This document shows, piece after piece, positions 33,683 to 46,166 of a stretch of 64,000 nucleotides of DNA. Made by a program: the position numbers and the translations under genes. Location of the stretch: positions 946,212 through 1,010,211 of the forward strand of contig CM046339.1 in assembly GCA_025403435.1 (NCBI GenBank), read 5' to 3'. Source of the stretch: Artocarpus heterophyllus (Eukaryota > Streptophyta > Magnoliopsida > Rosales > Moraceae). The notes below the pieces were generated by a model. That model was not told the origin of the DNA. It saw only the letters and a list, made by a program, of their open reading frames with translations, and searched no databases. Position 1 is the stretch's first letter. Every line of letters starts with the position of its first letter.

Positions 33683-36086
33683 TGATAAGTGCTTATTCTT
33701 ATATATATTTTTCCATCACTTTTTCTTATGTTTAATTTAGTAGTTTCTTGGTTTTTACGTTTTTATGTATTTTAAGGTAACAGAATGAAAAAAGGATGAA
33801 AACAAGGATTTAAAAGCTTCAAGGATCACATTTTTGGATTTGGAAGATCGTCGGGTGCTGCGGCCTGCTTAACCATGCAAGTCAAGCTTAAAACCTGAGA
33901 GCTCAGTGCTGCAGCACCTGGGTAGACATCGCAGCAACAGTAGTAATGGGTGCCGCAGCGCTCAGGCGAGAGCTAATCCAGAGCTAGGCTACAAAGAGGG
34001 AGGCTGCAGTCCCAAGTTGATGCTGCGATGTGAAATTTTGAGGTTTCCATCTGATTTTTGGTCCAAATAACCTCCAAACTCTCGCATTTCAACCCTAGTT
34101 GGCAGACCTAGGGTGGACATTGGTTATTAACCAACACTTTAAGTCGGTTTAGTTACTGAACTGACCCCATCAGTTCTTGAGAAACAAAAATCGAAATTGA
34201 GCCGATTACAAGAGTAATCGGTCGGTTAACCGACCGTGAATGATCAGTTTTCTTTGGTTGGCTCTCGGTCGGTTATACTTATCAGAAAAAAATTAATTTT
34301 TTCAAAATTTTAACTAATTATATCGTTAAAATTTGAAACTAAAATGTTTAAAGCTAAAAATGAAAATGTTTATAAAAATTAGTTTTTTCCAAGCTTTGAA
34401 CATGTTTATAAGAAAACTTAGATTGCATTCTTTTTTTAAATTTTAACTATATTTATATAGTTAAAATTAAAAAAAGCCCAGCCTTAAAAAGGGCCTTTTA
34501 GGCTTTAAACATAAATTAATACTAAATAATATTGAATAAAAACCCTTAGGCTCGGTTGCTTTTATAGAGGGGCGAGGAAAGTGAGATATTTGTATCTCTT
34601 CCATGTGAGACATTTAAAAGTTCTCATTTTGAAATTTTACAATAAATGAGTGTAATAAGTATTAACGAAACACAAGGGAAACAACAAGTTCCTCCTATCC
34701 TAGCAGTTAGGAGGTGCTTTCTAGCCTCTAGATTAAAGGTTTCAGTTTGACTTAATGTTAAACTTTATATTTTATTAATAATTGAAGGGGGTCGGTTTGT
34801 TTGCTTAAACGACCACCTCATCCAGCTGGAACCAAAATTGAACTGAAATAGTTCGGTTCCCTTAAAAAATGTTTTTTTTGGGTTTCAATCTGTCGGTTTT
34901 TCAATTGGTTCGGTTTGGTTTCAGTTTTTGTATTTTTCAATTTTTTTGAATAGTTTTAGGCAAACCTATAAATACCTCACCTTTGCCTTAATGTTAAACT
35001 TTATATCTTTTTAATAATTGAAGGTGGTCGGTTTTTAATAATTTAATAGCTAATGTTGTTTATTTTATTTTATTTTTATTTCTATTTTCAATTGTACTAA
35101 GCTAAATTTATTTGTGGTTAAGGGTGATTTCAAAACCCTACACATGAATATGTAATTGATATTTTTAGAATCATTGCCAATTTTCCAATCGAAATTGTTT
35201 ATGTTCTTTGATAATTTTTGTTTACGATTATTTTTTTGTTTTGTTTAGGTAGCCAACCAAGTAGGACTTGAAATTACTCTATTGTTAGGTTATAATTTTT
35301 GATCCGTAATTGTCTTGTTTTTTTCCTAATCATTAATAGCAAATGATTATTGTCAAGTTTTCATATGATAGCATGTGGAACATAACCTAGATTAAATTAA
35401 CCTCGCTTGTGTGTTTGTTTCTTATATCAACTTATCTTTCTTATTTTAATACTTTTGTTAGGTTAAATCTTTAGAGTTTGTTGTAGGTTATTTAATGGAT
35501 AGAGATTAAATAAAGAGTTTGTTTTATTTAACAATACAATAAGGAAAGATAGGGATAGCAGATCTTGTTGTTAACTAAGGTTGGTAATTTTGATAGAAAA
35601 GTGGGAATAATTTTGTAATTTATTGTATCAATAATGTCTAGTGGTGTAACATGATCCTTTAACCAGTTTAATCATTATTATTTACAAGCTCGTAAATTTT
35701 GTTTTGCTTTCCTTTAATTATTTTTACTTTATTTGATTTTAGTAATTTAGTTCATTAATTCAAAACCCCTTTCATTTATATTTAGAAAATTAATAACATT
35801 AATTAAGATCAATCTTATACAAGAACGACCATTGCTCATCACTAAATTTGATAACGACCTTAATATTAGCAAGGTTAACTTGGTATTCTATTGAAACAAT
35901 AAGAAATCCATCCTATATATTCTCTTTATAAAGGTTGCTTCTATCGCGAGAACTACATGATTTGGTGTTATCAGTTTCAACTAAAACTATTAGTTGCTAC
36001 ATTGTAAAGTTCTCACATACTATAGTGTTAGGAAAAAATGACCTAAAGTATAAAACTTTTACATGCTATAGTATTTTTAACCTATT
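33683..36086. repeat. Unclassified repeat-rich region
   Basis: No coding region. It includes a G+C-rich array of GTGCTGCAGCAC-like units (33854-34030), a GGTTCGGT-rich segment (34120-34970) and AT-rich sequence to 35930. The segment around 35840-35930 (TTGATAACGACCTTAATATT and following) looks like a transposon leader or LTR to me, but I cannot name the family. An eroded M1-like piece lies at 35973-36080. Confidence 0.4.
34120..34970. repeat. GGTTCGGT-rich repeat with two opposed arms
   Basis: Contains a perfect 18-bp palindrome CGGTCGGTTAACCGACCG (34219-34236). A second arm with GTCGGTTTTTCAATTGGTTC and TAGTTCGGTTCCC lies at about 34790-34930. Repeats made of such words are widespread in plant genomes and often belong to hAT-type MITEs. 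The termini here are not clean. Confidence 0.4.
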
Positions 36087-36601
36087 TGTTGGCCTCCACT
36101 TCCCGAGGTGGTCCTGACGCTGCCTTAGACCACTACTCAAGGTGTCAGTCTCCTTAGGAAGAACATGTGCTCAGGTCGGAATTAATATGGCTTAAAGCTA
36201 GGTAATAAACCATTCAAAAGGCCCCACATGGCTTCATTATAACCTTTAGATAATGGTTTCTCCTTGACACATGTCCCCTATAAACCTAACATCACTGTAC
36301 GATGCACTTGGGTTATAGGGAGGACCTGCCCTACGCTCGGTTCATATGAGGCACTATAAATAGAAGCATTAACACCTTCAAGGTAAGTCAACATCTCAAA
36401 CCTTGCCTTTTTCTTAGCTAAACGGGTACCCGACTTGAGCATTGAAGAGCCCTTAGCTAGCACTACACTGGTGTCCCCTTTGACCTCTGAGGCATTCCTT
36501 CTTCTTGCAGATTCACCCCAGGAAGTCAGAATGGGTAGGGCAGGTAGTTTGACCACCATGCACGGTCACCCGTGGGGTTGATTAAGAGTAAGGCATCAAC
36601 A
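36087..36601 (+). mobile_element. 5' LTR of Tat-type gypsy element, about 515 bp
   Basis: Begins TGTTGGCCTCC and ends GGCATCAACA, with TGTTG/CAACA inverted ends. TATAAATA at about 36355 is a good promoter. The sequence after the end, TTGGCACTAGAAGG (36604-36617), is in the position of the primer-binding site, and the gag start follows 50 bp later. A frame inside (36278-36559, minus) is incidental. Confidence 0.65.
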
Positions 36602-36650
36602 TCTTGGCACTAGAAGGGGGGCGTTATGCCCTTACAACATTTTCATAAAC

Positions 36651-37905
36651 ATGGTGACAAGAGGACAAACTCGGGATGATGTTCCCCGACAAGAAGGATC
36701 AAGGAATTGCCAGGACCATAATCTTAAAGACCTCGCTGCAGACCCCGTGTAGCTTGGTCTTGCTCAGGAAAATAGGCTAGTGTGGAAGAGCAGCCACGGC
36801 CATCGAGGACCCAATTTAAGAACTTACTACAACAGTGTGTCTTTTGATAGAGCAGATGCTAGAGCAGTGCGCATGACAACAACTGCCCCATCGCTCCTTC
36901 CACCAGCTTGAGAAGATAAAGCAAGTGGTCGAGTAGGGCCAAGGGACAAATTTCATAGTCAAGGGAACTCCGAGCACGTTGGGACCAAGCATCTGAGAAT
37001 GTCTCTCGAAGTAACCGCATTATCCACAGTGGTTAGCTCAGTGCTTGAGATGAAAGCGATCGTTCCCCGCAAGGTTCCCGGGCTTCAATCTTAGATAGGC
37101 TCAGGAATCAGGGCATTTGCCTTACTAGAGACTGGCCAATTACCCAAGACAATGACCAAGTAGAAGACAAAGTCTCATACCTCGTTTAACTACCTGAGGA
37201 TACTAAAAGCTGATATCTATGTGACCTATAATAGCAATCGATTGACCAGATCAAGAACAACCGGTATGGGGTTGATGATGTTGGCATGACTAACCTATCC
37301 TTCATCAAGGCGATCATGAAGGCTCTTATGCTGAACAAGTTCAAGGTGCCTCATATGAAAGCGTATGATAGGACGATGGACATCGATGAACATCTAGAAC
37401 TCTAGAAAGGCCATATGATGCTCTAGAATGCTAGTGATGTAACAATGTGTAAGGCTTTCTCATTAACACTGACTAGCTCTACTTGGCGAAGGTTTCGGCG
37501 TATCAACTTAAGCACAATGAACTCTTTTCAACAACTCTTTAAAGCATTTTCAACGGCGTTTGCCCTATCGAGGTCGAGAAAGAAGGAGGTTACACACCTC
37601 TACATTGTTAAACAAGGTGAGGGGGAGGTTAGAGACTATATAAACTACTTTACCTGAGCAGCTCTAGAGGTGAGGCATGTGGAGGATGAGACCCTTAAAC
37701 ATGCCTTCTGAGAAGGATTGTGAGATAAAGGCCTGTTCTTGCCACCCACTCTAAATAGCCGAGCAACTTCTCCTCGAGACTCAATTGGGCCTAGAAGCAT
37801 GTAGATGCGTCGGACTATATGAAGAGTCGTCGAGAAGGAGAAGGGAGCAAGAAAGGAAAAAAAGAACAAAAAGGATCCACCCAAGTAGGATAAATCTGAC
37901 TAGAG
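36651..37905 (+). pseudogene. Gag of Tat-type Ty3/gypsy element
   Basis: The start MVTRGQTRDD at 36651 follows the LTR and primer site. The Gag core of the Tat/Ogre lineage is recognisable: AFSLTLTSSTWRRFR, FQQLFKAFSTAF, then THLYIVKQGEGEVRDYINYF. The frame is broken by many stops, several at positions where family members have Trp (TGG changed to TAG or TGA), as in the segment just before GHMML and after YINYFT. The original product packs element RNA into particles; this copy is dead. Confidence 0.75.
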
Positions 37906-38439
37906 CAAGAGACAAAAAAAAATGATAAATCGAATGCCCTCATCTGGAAGTTTCAAAACTTCACACCCTTGGTTGCTATCATAGATGAGGTGCTATACTA
38001 GGTAAGCAATCATAACTTACTTATGGACTCGCTGCCTCTGAAGAAAAACCAGCAAAAAGATATCAGAGTAAGTATTGAAACTTCCATGGGGAAGTTGAAC
38101 ACACTATTTGAGCCTGCATTCAGTTGAAAGACAAACTAATAAACTTGTCCAAGACAGATACCTTAGGGAATTTATGGAAAGGGTTCTAACTCCTAGGAAC
38201 AACGAGAAGAGAAGCATCCAGCCTACCAAGGAAAACCAGCTGAGGACATTAGATACTGACAGTATGAATGCCTTGGACTTGCCAAACATTATGTATATGA
38301 TCTTTGGTGGGCTAGTTAATGAGGATACCACTAGCAGTTGGCAAGCGTATGCTCAAAAGGCCTGACTGGTTGAGAAATGAGATCTGATGAATATGTCTAA
38401 GTTCATCAACAAGATAAACAGGCAAGAAGACATCATTAT

Positions 38440-38950
38440 TACTTTCAAGAAGGAAGATGTGGACAGACTTATCCACCTGCACAATGACGCTTTGGTATGC
38501 GAGCTTCAGATTACGGACAATGTAGTTCGATGAGTATTGATCAACAACGATAGCTTGGCGGACATCTTATTCAAACAGGTCTTTGACAAGCTGAAGATCA
38601 GTAACACAGTACTTGTCCTGGTGCAAACCCCCTTGTATGGTTTCTCAGGAGAGTGTGTCAGAGTAGTGGGGAAGATTTGTTTGCTTGTCACCTTTGGTGA
38701 AGACTGGGCCTGAACCACTCGATTGATCGAGTTCTTGGTAGTGGATAAGTTGCCCCAGCACAACATTGTCATCGGGAGATCAACCCTTAATGGTCTAAAA
38801 GCTGTAGTATCAACCTACTATTTGGCCATAAAGTTTCCCATTGAGAATAGGGTCAATGCGGTGAGGTCAAAGCAAAAGGACTCTAAGGAGTGTTATGTTA
38901 AAGCAATAAAGGTAATGGTGGCCCAGCATGTGAACATCTTAGCCATTTTC
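38440..38950 (+). pseudogene. Protease region of Tat-type gypsy element
   Basis: Reads HLHNDALVCELQITDN, then VLINNDSLADILFKQVF where active copies have D-G-G/D-S-S-A-D-I-L, then TPLYGFSGECVRV. Further on come RLIEFLVVDKLPQHNIVIGR and TLNGLKAVVSTYYLAIKF. This order is typical of Tat-type aspartic proteases. The active-site triplet is mutated to N-N-D and stops interrupt the frame. Confidence 0.7.
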
Positions 38951-39039
38951 AAAATGGATGAGATGGAGTTCTCAGTCGAGGAGGGAACAAAGATGTTGTC
39001 CAGCCTAGACTCACGGCTCCCCAAGAAAGAAGTTTAGGT

Positions 39040-40580
39040 GTCGCTGGTGGAAGACCTCATCCTGGTTAACTTGGACCTTGAGCATCCTAACAAAATGGTT
39101 ATGATCAGGTTTTGGCTAAAGCTTGAGATTCGAGTAGACTTGGACAAATTCGTAACGGAATATCGAGATGTCTTTGCCTGGTCTCATAAGGACAAGGTTG
39201 GAATCGACCCGAGCATAATCTGAATATCAACCCTAGGTATAAGCCCATCATCCAAAAGAGGAGAGCTTTCAACTCGGAGAGGTATGCTGCCATAAACGAA
39301 GAGGTCCATAAGTTGCTTGAGGCTAGGTTTAACCACGAGGTCACCTATCCTAAGTGGCTGGTAAACGTGGTCCTAGTCAAGAAGGCTAATGAGAATAGAC
39401 TTAAACAAAGCTTGCCCAAAGGATTGCTTTCCCGTACGATGGATAGACCAATTAGAGGACGTGACTGCCGGTCATAAATTGTTGAGCTTCATGGATACAT
39501 ACTTTAGGTACAACTAATTCCGAATGGCTGAGGAGGACCAAATTAAGACCAGTTTCACTACCGACTAGGGGTTGTTTTGTTATGCTATTATGTTGTCATG
39601 TCATTTGGGTTAAAGAACACCACGGCTACATATCAACACCTGGTAAACAAAATGTTTGCTTGGCAGATTAGGAAAACCATGGAGGTATGGTGGATGATAT
39701 GCTTGTGAAGTCTGTTTGAGCAATTGAGACAGTTTTACTGCCTTCGTGAGTATAACATGAAGCTTAACCTAGCTAAGTATGAATTTAGAGTGGAATCTAG
39801 GAAGTTCCTCTAGTTCATGGCTAATCACCATGGAATGAAAGTCAACTTTGCTAAAGCTCGAGTAGTTTCAGACTTACATCCACCCCGCACTATCAAGGAA
39901 GTCCAAAAGCTCACCAAGATGATCACTGCCTAGTCAAGATTTATCTCTGGTTTATCGAAAAATGCCATCCTTTTTTTTTTCTAAGCACTCAAGGGGAGGT
40001 TTGAGTAGAGTAGAGAATGTGAGGAAGTGGAGCACTAAGAGGTACCTAGTGATACCTCCGCTCCTATCCAAACCTCTATCGGGAGAAATACTTTTTGCCT
40101 ATTTGGCGTTGTCCAAGAAGGCAGTCAGCTCAATCTTGGTCTAAGAAGAAGAAAAGATTTAGAACCCTGTCTACTGTACTAACAAAGCCTTTTAGGGAGT
40201 CGAAGAGAAGTACCCACCATTGGAAAAGCTAGTTGTAGCCCTTATCACCTCTACTTGGAAGCTCTAGCCATACTTTCAAGGGCACATTATCCGAGTCCTG
40301 ACTAAATACCCTTTCCACCAAGTCCTCTAAAACCCAACAATTTCTAGTCAGATAGTGAAGCAGTTAGTCAAGCTCGAGGCATTTGAAATCCAGTTTGTAC
40401 CATAAATGACTATCAAGACGTAAGCCTTGGCCGACTTTATAGCCGAATTCACCAAAAGCTGACCAGGCTACTCCTTCAGCTAAAAAGGCTCCCATAAAAG
40501 ACCCTAACCCTGCCAGTAGTAGTAGTAGTGGGCATGAGACCGAATGAAAATTATTCGTGGATGGATCCTCTTTAAGAGCC
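39040..40580 (+). pseudogene. Reverse transcriptase and RNase H of Tat-type gypsy element
   Basis: Recognisable blocks in order: YRDVFAWSHKD, KRRAFNSERYAAINEEV, YPKWLVNVVLVKKAN, MSFGLKNTTATYQHLVNKMF, a VDDMLVKS catalytic block reachable only after a one-base shift at about 39690, KYEFRVESRKFL, EEKYPPLEKLVVALI, and KLFVDGSSL (about 40545-40570), the start of the second RNase H typical of the Tat lineage. Multiple stops and frame changes. The sequence breaks at about 40575-40590 where a second gypsy element begins, and the integrase of the same element resumes at 51.3 kb. Confidence 0.8.
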
Positions 40581-40589
40581 AGGCTCATA

Positions 40590-41180
40590 TTGCTAACAAT
40601 TTGATGAGTTGTCCTGTTATGTCCCTAACCTTGCTAATAATGAGAATCTAAAGATTAAGCATTTCATGAAGGATTGAATCTAACCATTTATAAAGACCTT
40701 GAAGTAGCTGATTTACAGAGAGAAACTTTTTCTAAAGTGGTTAGTAAGGTGTTGAAAGTGGACACTATTTAAAAAAATTACAAGATGTCTGGAGGGAACA
40801 AAGAGAGAAACAAGACAGATTTTGGGGTAATCAAAGAATAACTTTTCAATTTGGCTCTCAAGGAAATCAGGGCAGAGGTCAACTACCACCATGGGTGTGA
40901 GGTGGCCAAAAGAGGCAAAGTAATTGGAATCAAGGGTAATAAAAGCAAGGAAAGAAACAAAAGGGTCCTGATCAAAAACCACAGATTGCACCAGTTACGA
41001 TTGCCGAAAGAACTGCATGTCCTAAATGTGGTGGATTTCATCATAGAGTGTGTAGGCAGGGTGCTTGTTTTGCATGTGGTAAACAAGGACATCTTGTTAG
41101 AGACTGTCTTATGTCTATAAGCGAACAACAAAAGAACATTTCTGCTAAGGTTTACCCACTCACATAGGCTAAGGTAGCAG
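40590..41180 (+). pseudogene. C-terminal Gag with two zinc knuckles (Tekay-like chromovirus)
   Basis: The part with FDELSCYVPNLANNENLKIK belongs to the Gag C-terminal half. Then come two CCHC zinc knuckles, CPKCGGFHHRVC and CFACGKQGHLVRDC (about 41008-41105), a tandem arrangement typical of Tekay/Del chromoviruses. The N-terminal half and the 5' LTR are missing; the sequence abuts the Tat RNase H directly. Several stops. Confidence 0.75.
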
Positions 41181-41189
41181 CTTGCCCAA

Positions 41190-41600
41190 TAGTTGTTATA
41201 GGTGAGATAATTATTCGTGTAATTATTACATTTGCATTGATAGATTTAGGAGCCACTCATTCATTTGTAACTGTGGGGTATGTGAGAAAACTGGGTAAAC
41301 CATTGGACCAACTCAGAATTCCATGTTGTGCAACCTTACCATCTGGTGATATTTTCCAGTCAAATGAGATGCTGCGTGCATGCCCACTGATAATTGATGG
41401 AAGAGAATTGTTTGTTGATTTGGTGATATTGAATATGTTGGACTATGAAGTTATTCTCAGTATGGATTAGTTGACAAAATACAATGCATGTATTGACTGT
41501 AGCAAAAAAGTGGTGATATTTATACCTCTAGAGGAGAGAGAATTTTGTTTTGTGGATAAGACTAGTGGGTTGAGGACTCCTATTATATTGGCTTTGAAAA
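41190..41600 (+). pseudogene. Protease of Tekay-like chromovirus
   Basis: LIDLGATHSFV occupies the active site, where active copies have DSGATHSF, so the catalytic Ser is now Leu. The later ILNMLDYEVILSMD followed by a stop and LTKYNA matches the conserved MDWL block with TGG changed to TAG. Inactive. Confidence 0.8.
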
Positions 41601-41699
41601 CTTGAAGATTATTAAAAAGTGGATGTACTGGATATTTAGCTAATGTGGTTAATACTCAAGTAGGACAAAAACAAAGAGTTGAAGACATTCCAATGGTGA

Positions 41700-42995
41700 G
41701 TGAATTCTAAGAAGTTTTTCTTGATGATTTACTTGGATTGCCTTTAAGAAGAAAACGTGAGTTTGAGATTGAATTGATGCTTGATATAGTTCCTATTTCA
41801 AAGACACCTTATAGGATGGCACCTATAGAATTGAAAAAGTTAAAAGTACAATTACAAGAGTTGTTAGACAAGGGATTTATTTGTCTAAGTTTTTCCTCTA
41901 GGGTGCACCGGTGTTGTTTGTAAAGAAGCAGGATGGATCAATGAGATTATGTATTGATTATCATGGGCTGAATAAGGTTACTGTGAAGAATAAGTATCCT
42001 TTGCCAAGAATAGACGATCTGTTTTAGTAGTTGCAAGGTGCTATAGTGTTTTCTAAGATTGATCTTCGATCCGGATACCATCAGTTGAGAATCAAGGAAG
42101 AAGATGTACCAAAGACTGCTTTTAGAACTAGATATGGGCACTATGAATTTTTGGTCATGCCATTTGGGATAACAAATGTTCAACCCGTCTTTATGGACTT
42201 GATGAGTATAGTTTTTAAGGATTACTAAGATAGTTTTGTCATTGTTTTTATTGATGACATGCTTATTTACTCTCACTCGATAGAGGAACATGCTAAGCAA
42301 GTAAGAATAATGATGAATATTTTAAAGGAGAAACAGTTGTATGCCAAGTTCAAAAAGTGAGAGTTTTGGCTTGAGAAAGTGGCATTTTGGGGTCATGTAG
42401 TGTCAAAAGATGGAATTTCTATAGATCCCAACAAGATTGAGGCAGTGACTAATTGGCCAAGACCAAGCAATGCTTCAGAGATTTGTAGTTCTCTTGGCTT
42501 GGCAGGTTATTAACAAATATTTGTTGAAGGATTTTTAAAGATCACTATTCCACTTATGCAATTGACAAGGAAGAATTTGCAATATTTGTGGTCAGATACT
42601 TATGAAAGAAGTTCTCAAGAATTGAAGAAGAGATTGGTAACAGCTCCAGCTCTCGCTATTCCTTCAAATGATAAAGGATTTATGGCATACATTGATGCTT
42701 CTAAAAGTGGATTAGGATTTGTTTTAATGCAAGATGGAAAATTTATAACTTATGCTTCTCGTTAACTAAAAGATTATGAAAAGAATTATCCCACTCATGA
42801 TTAGGAGTTAGCGGCTGTGGTATTTGCATTTAAGATATAGAGACATTATTTATACAATGAAATATGTGAGAATTGTACCGATCATAAGAGTCTTAGATAA
42901 CTTTTTACACAAAAAAAGCTGAACATGAGACAAAGAAGATGGTTGGAGCTAATTAAAGACCATGATTGTATCATTAACTATTGTCTTGGAAAGCC
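41700..42995 (+). pseudogene. Reverse transcriptase and RNase H of Tekay-like chromovirus
   Basis: Blocks in order: [68 protein letters not shown], the catalytic [21 protein letters not shown], then RNase H with AYIDASKSGLGFVLMQDGK, TYASR, ELAAVVFAFK and RQRRWLELIKDHDC. Reading is broken by substitutions to stop, among them TGG to TAG before RHYLY. Few frameshifts are needed, so it is less decayed than the surrounding Tat element, as expected for a younger insertion. Confidence 0.9.
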
Positions 42996-43289
42996 TAATG
43001 TAGTCACTGATGCTTCAAGCATAAAATCTTCAGAAAGTGTTTCAGCTATGACTATGATTCAAGGACCAATTGCGGATGACATTCAAAGACTAGAGTTAGA
43101 GATAGTACCATATGGATTGATTGAAAGATTGTTTGCAATGACATTGCAACCCATGTTGTTGGAAAAGATTAAGCAGAATCAAGGTTCAAACCCTTCTTTT
43201 CATCATTTGAGAAATGTAATTGAGTCTAGAAGGGGACAAGATTTTTAGCTTTCAGATGATGGAATAATTAGGTGTGGCACTAGACTTTG

Positions 43290-44160
43290 TGTTCCAAGGA
43301 ACGAAGATCTTTTAAAGGAGATAATAAATGAGGCCCATAATACTCCCAATTCAGTGTATCCTAGTACAAGCAAGATGTATAAGGATCTAAAAGCTCATTA
43401 CTAGTGGCCAGGAATAAAGAAAGATATTATAGAACTTGTAGAGAGTGCCTCACTTGGAAAAAATACCTACCTTTGGTAGAGTTTTGTTATAATAACAGTT
43501 ATCAAGCAACCATTGGTATGGTACCATATAAAGCCTTGTATGGTCATAAATACATATCTCCTGTGCATTGGGATGAAATGGGAGAAAGAAAATATCTTGG
43601 ACTAGATATTTTATTGAAAAATAAAGAGGTAATTTAGAAGATCTAGAAGAGAATGTTAACAGCTCAAAGTAGACAAAAGAGCTATGCGGATTCTAAAAGA
43701 AGGAATGTTGAGTTTCAAGTAAGAGAAAAAGTTTTCTAAAGATTGCGCCAAAAAAAAGGAGTGATGAGATTTGGTAAAAAGGGAAAATTGAGTCCAAGAT
43801 ACATTGGTCCTTATGACATTGTGGAAAAAATTGGAAAAGTGGCTTATCGATTAGCCTTGCCACCATCATGAACAGGAGTACATAACGTTTTTCATGTGTC
43901 AATGCTGAGAAAGTATCTTTCCAATCCTTCACACTGAAACAAGAAAATGTTGAGTTAAAAGAAGATTTGACTTATGAAGAACAAACAGTGAAAATTTTGG
44001 ATAGGACAAAGAAAGTTCTTAGAAACAAAAAGAGTCCATTAGTTAAAGTGTTATGGAAGAGCTATTTGGTTGAAGAAGTTACATAGGAATTAGAAGAGAC
44101 ATGAGATCGAAGTATCCACACTAATTCCGTAAGTAATCTTTGGGGACAAAGTTTCATAAG
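43290..44160 (+). pseudogene. Integrase with chromodomain, internal deletion (Tekay-like)
   Basis: The N-terminal zinc-binding region (LLKEIINEAHNT, MYKDLKAHY, stop, WPGIKKDI) jumps at about 43450 from RECLT straight to WKKYLPLVEFCYNNSYQ. The central catalytic core of about 150-200 residues is deleted. The C-terminal part has KLSPRYIGPYDIVEKIG and FHVSMLRKYL, then a chromodomain (DLTYEEQTVKILDR, SPLVKVLWKSYLVEE). Chromodomains of this class are thought to direct integration to heterochromatin. The copy is inactive. Confidence 0.85.
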
Positions 44161-44171
44161 GAAGGGAGAGT

Positions 44172-45418
44172 TGTGATGCTCGGTATTCTCATATATTTGT
44201 TGGCCAATGCATTGCATGATTTCATAACATTAATTGCATGATATAATGTTTCATAGTCATTTGAGATGTGTTTGATTAAATTAATAGCTTATATCATTTT
44301 CAAAAGTACGTTTTGTACAATTTCATCTGAATGCATAGCTGAATGATTTGGGATTTCCTAAAGATGGATCTGGTTTAGAAAAAATAGAAAAGTAAATACT
44401 AATAGTGTTTGATATACAATTATAATGGATGGGTTGAAATTAAGAGTTCAATGATATTTTTAAGGCTATTTAGGATGAAAATGCCATTTTATGTAAGGTA
44501 AAGTTATGTATGTTTTGGAATAATAATTAAAGGAGACTTTATGAAAAATAAGGAATATTGTATAATGTTATTAAGAATGATACAAAGTCTCTTATAAGAG
44601 GATGATATATGTTTTGGTGGTAATTTTACTTTGAAACCGTAAATAAGTGACCTTTTTGGTATTCAAGTTTACTACTCAATTAGGGTTTCAACAAGTTGGA
44701 AATTAAGTAATGAATCATGTTATCTAATGTTTGAGTGTATTAGAAGAGATTTAGAAATTTTGGTTTAGTTTAGTGAAAAACTATCAAAGTTTAGAAACTA
44801 GTATTTTCTGTGTACCAAAATTTTGGTATGAGCGAGTATACCTAAGTTACTAAGCCAAATGGGTGGCTATGACTTAGCTTTTATTTTGGGTTAAGTGTGA
44901 GTGTTTTATACACAAAATAGCTAGTGACTAAGCTCCAAAAGGGAGACACTAATTAGCCTAATATTAGAATACTTAAGTGTTAAGTAAAAGTGAGGTGTGT
45001 GTGGCACTTTAAAAGGAATTAAGCAAGTAGGTGAGCTCATTTCAAGTTCGACCATCCTTTAAAGAAAAATTCCATTTCTAGCTAGGGTTCAAGAAGATAA
45101 GCGCATCTCCAAGGGTCTTGGTCAAGGTTTGAATAGTGATAAGAGAGAAAACTGAAACTAGTCAAGGTAAGCTTGATTTTGTGGTTTTGAGTTTCAATCT
45201 TTCAAGACATGGGGATAAACCTACAATTTCATTCTTTTGGACAACTATAGGGTTTATTTTAAGTGCTTAGAAAGACCATGAGCCTTGGGTTCGTCCTTTT
45301 GAAGTGGGAAAAGTGAAATTGGAGATGAAGAGTTCAAGTTGCTTTACTAAGGTGAGAACGTGTGAACTATTTTTAGGTTTCTTTCGTTGGTTGTATAAAC
45401 AAACTTTGGGACATGATA
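44172..45418 (+). mobile_element. 3' LTR of Tekay-like element, left part
   Basis: The polypurine tract AAGGAAGGGAGAG (44158-44170) is followed by TGTGATGCTCGG, a typical chromovirus LTR start. The LTR appears to be interrupted at about 45418 by a reverse-oriented LTR and to continue at about 49104. Non-coding. Confidence 0.65.
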
Positions 45419-45956
45419 TGTACGATGACCCGTCTTTTCGAGCAGTCACTTAACTTTCTTAAACATTAATCTTAATTCCTTAGTAAGAAAAATACTGAAA
45501 TAATTTTTTTTACTTACATGAAACATTTCGTAAAAAAAAAAAAATTAAACTTTGAAAACACTATATCAAAGAGTGGGAAAACATTTTCTTTGTATAGCGG
45601 AAACTTACTATGGTGGCATCTACACCCAAATCTTTGCATCTGTTCTCTGCAGTATCGAGCTCTTCAAACAAGTCCTACTGGTCACCCTTAGAATTACCTA
45701 AAGCATAAAGGAACTTTTATGAGCTTACGCTCAGTAAGTCCAAACAAAATCTTACAAGTCATTTTCACATGCTTTAAAAGCTTTTCTCATAAAAGCCTTT
45801 TTCTTAAAACATTTTTCATAAACATTTTTCTTTAAACATTTCTAAAACGTTTTTCATAAACATTCTTCATAAAACATTTTTGTAATGTTTTCCTTAAAAT
45901 GTCCTTCATAAGCCTTTTTCTTGAAAACATAAAAATGTTTTTGATAAACATTTAAT

Positions 45957-46166
45957 GTAAAACATTTCTCAGAATTTTTTCATAATCATTTCACATAAAC
46001 ACTTCATAATAAGAAATATAAGCAAATTCATAATGCATGATTCCATTTATACTCAATTATTGTAAAACATTTCTCAGAATGTTTTCATAATCATTTCACA
46101 TAAATACTTCATAATAAGAAATATAAGCAAATTCATAATGCATGATTCCATTTATACTCAATTATG
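45957..46166. repeat. 105-bp tandem duplication
   Basis: GTAAAACATTTCTCAGAAT begins at 45957 and again at 46062. The two 105-bp units differ at only a few positions, so the duplication is recent. Confidence 0.9.
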
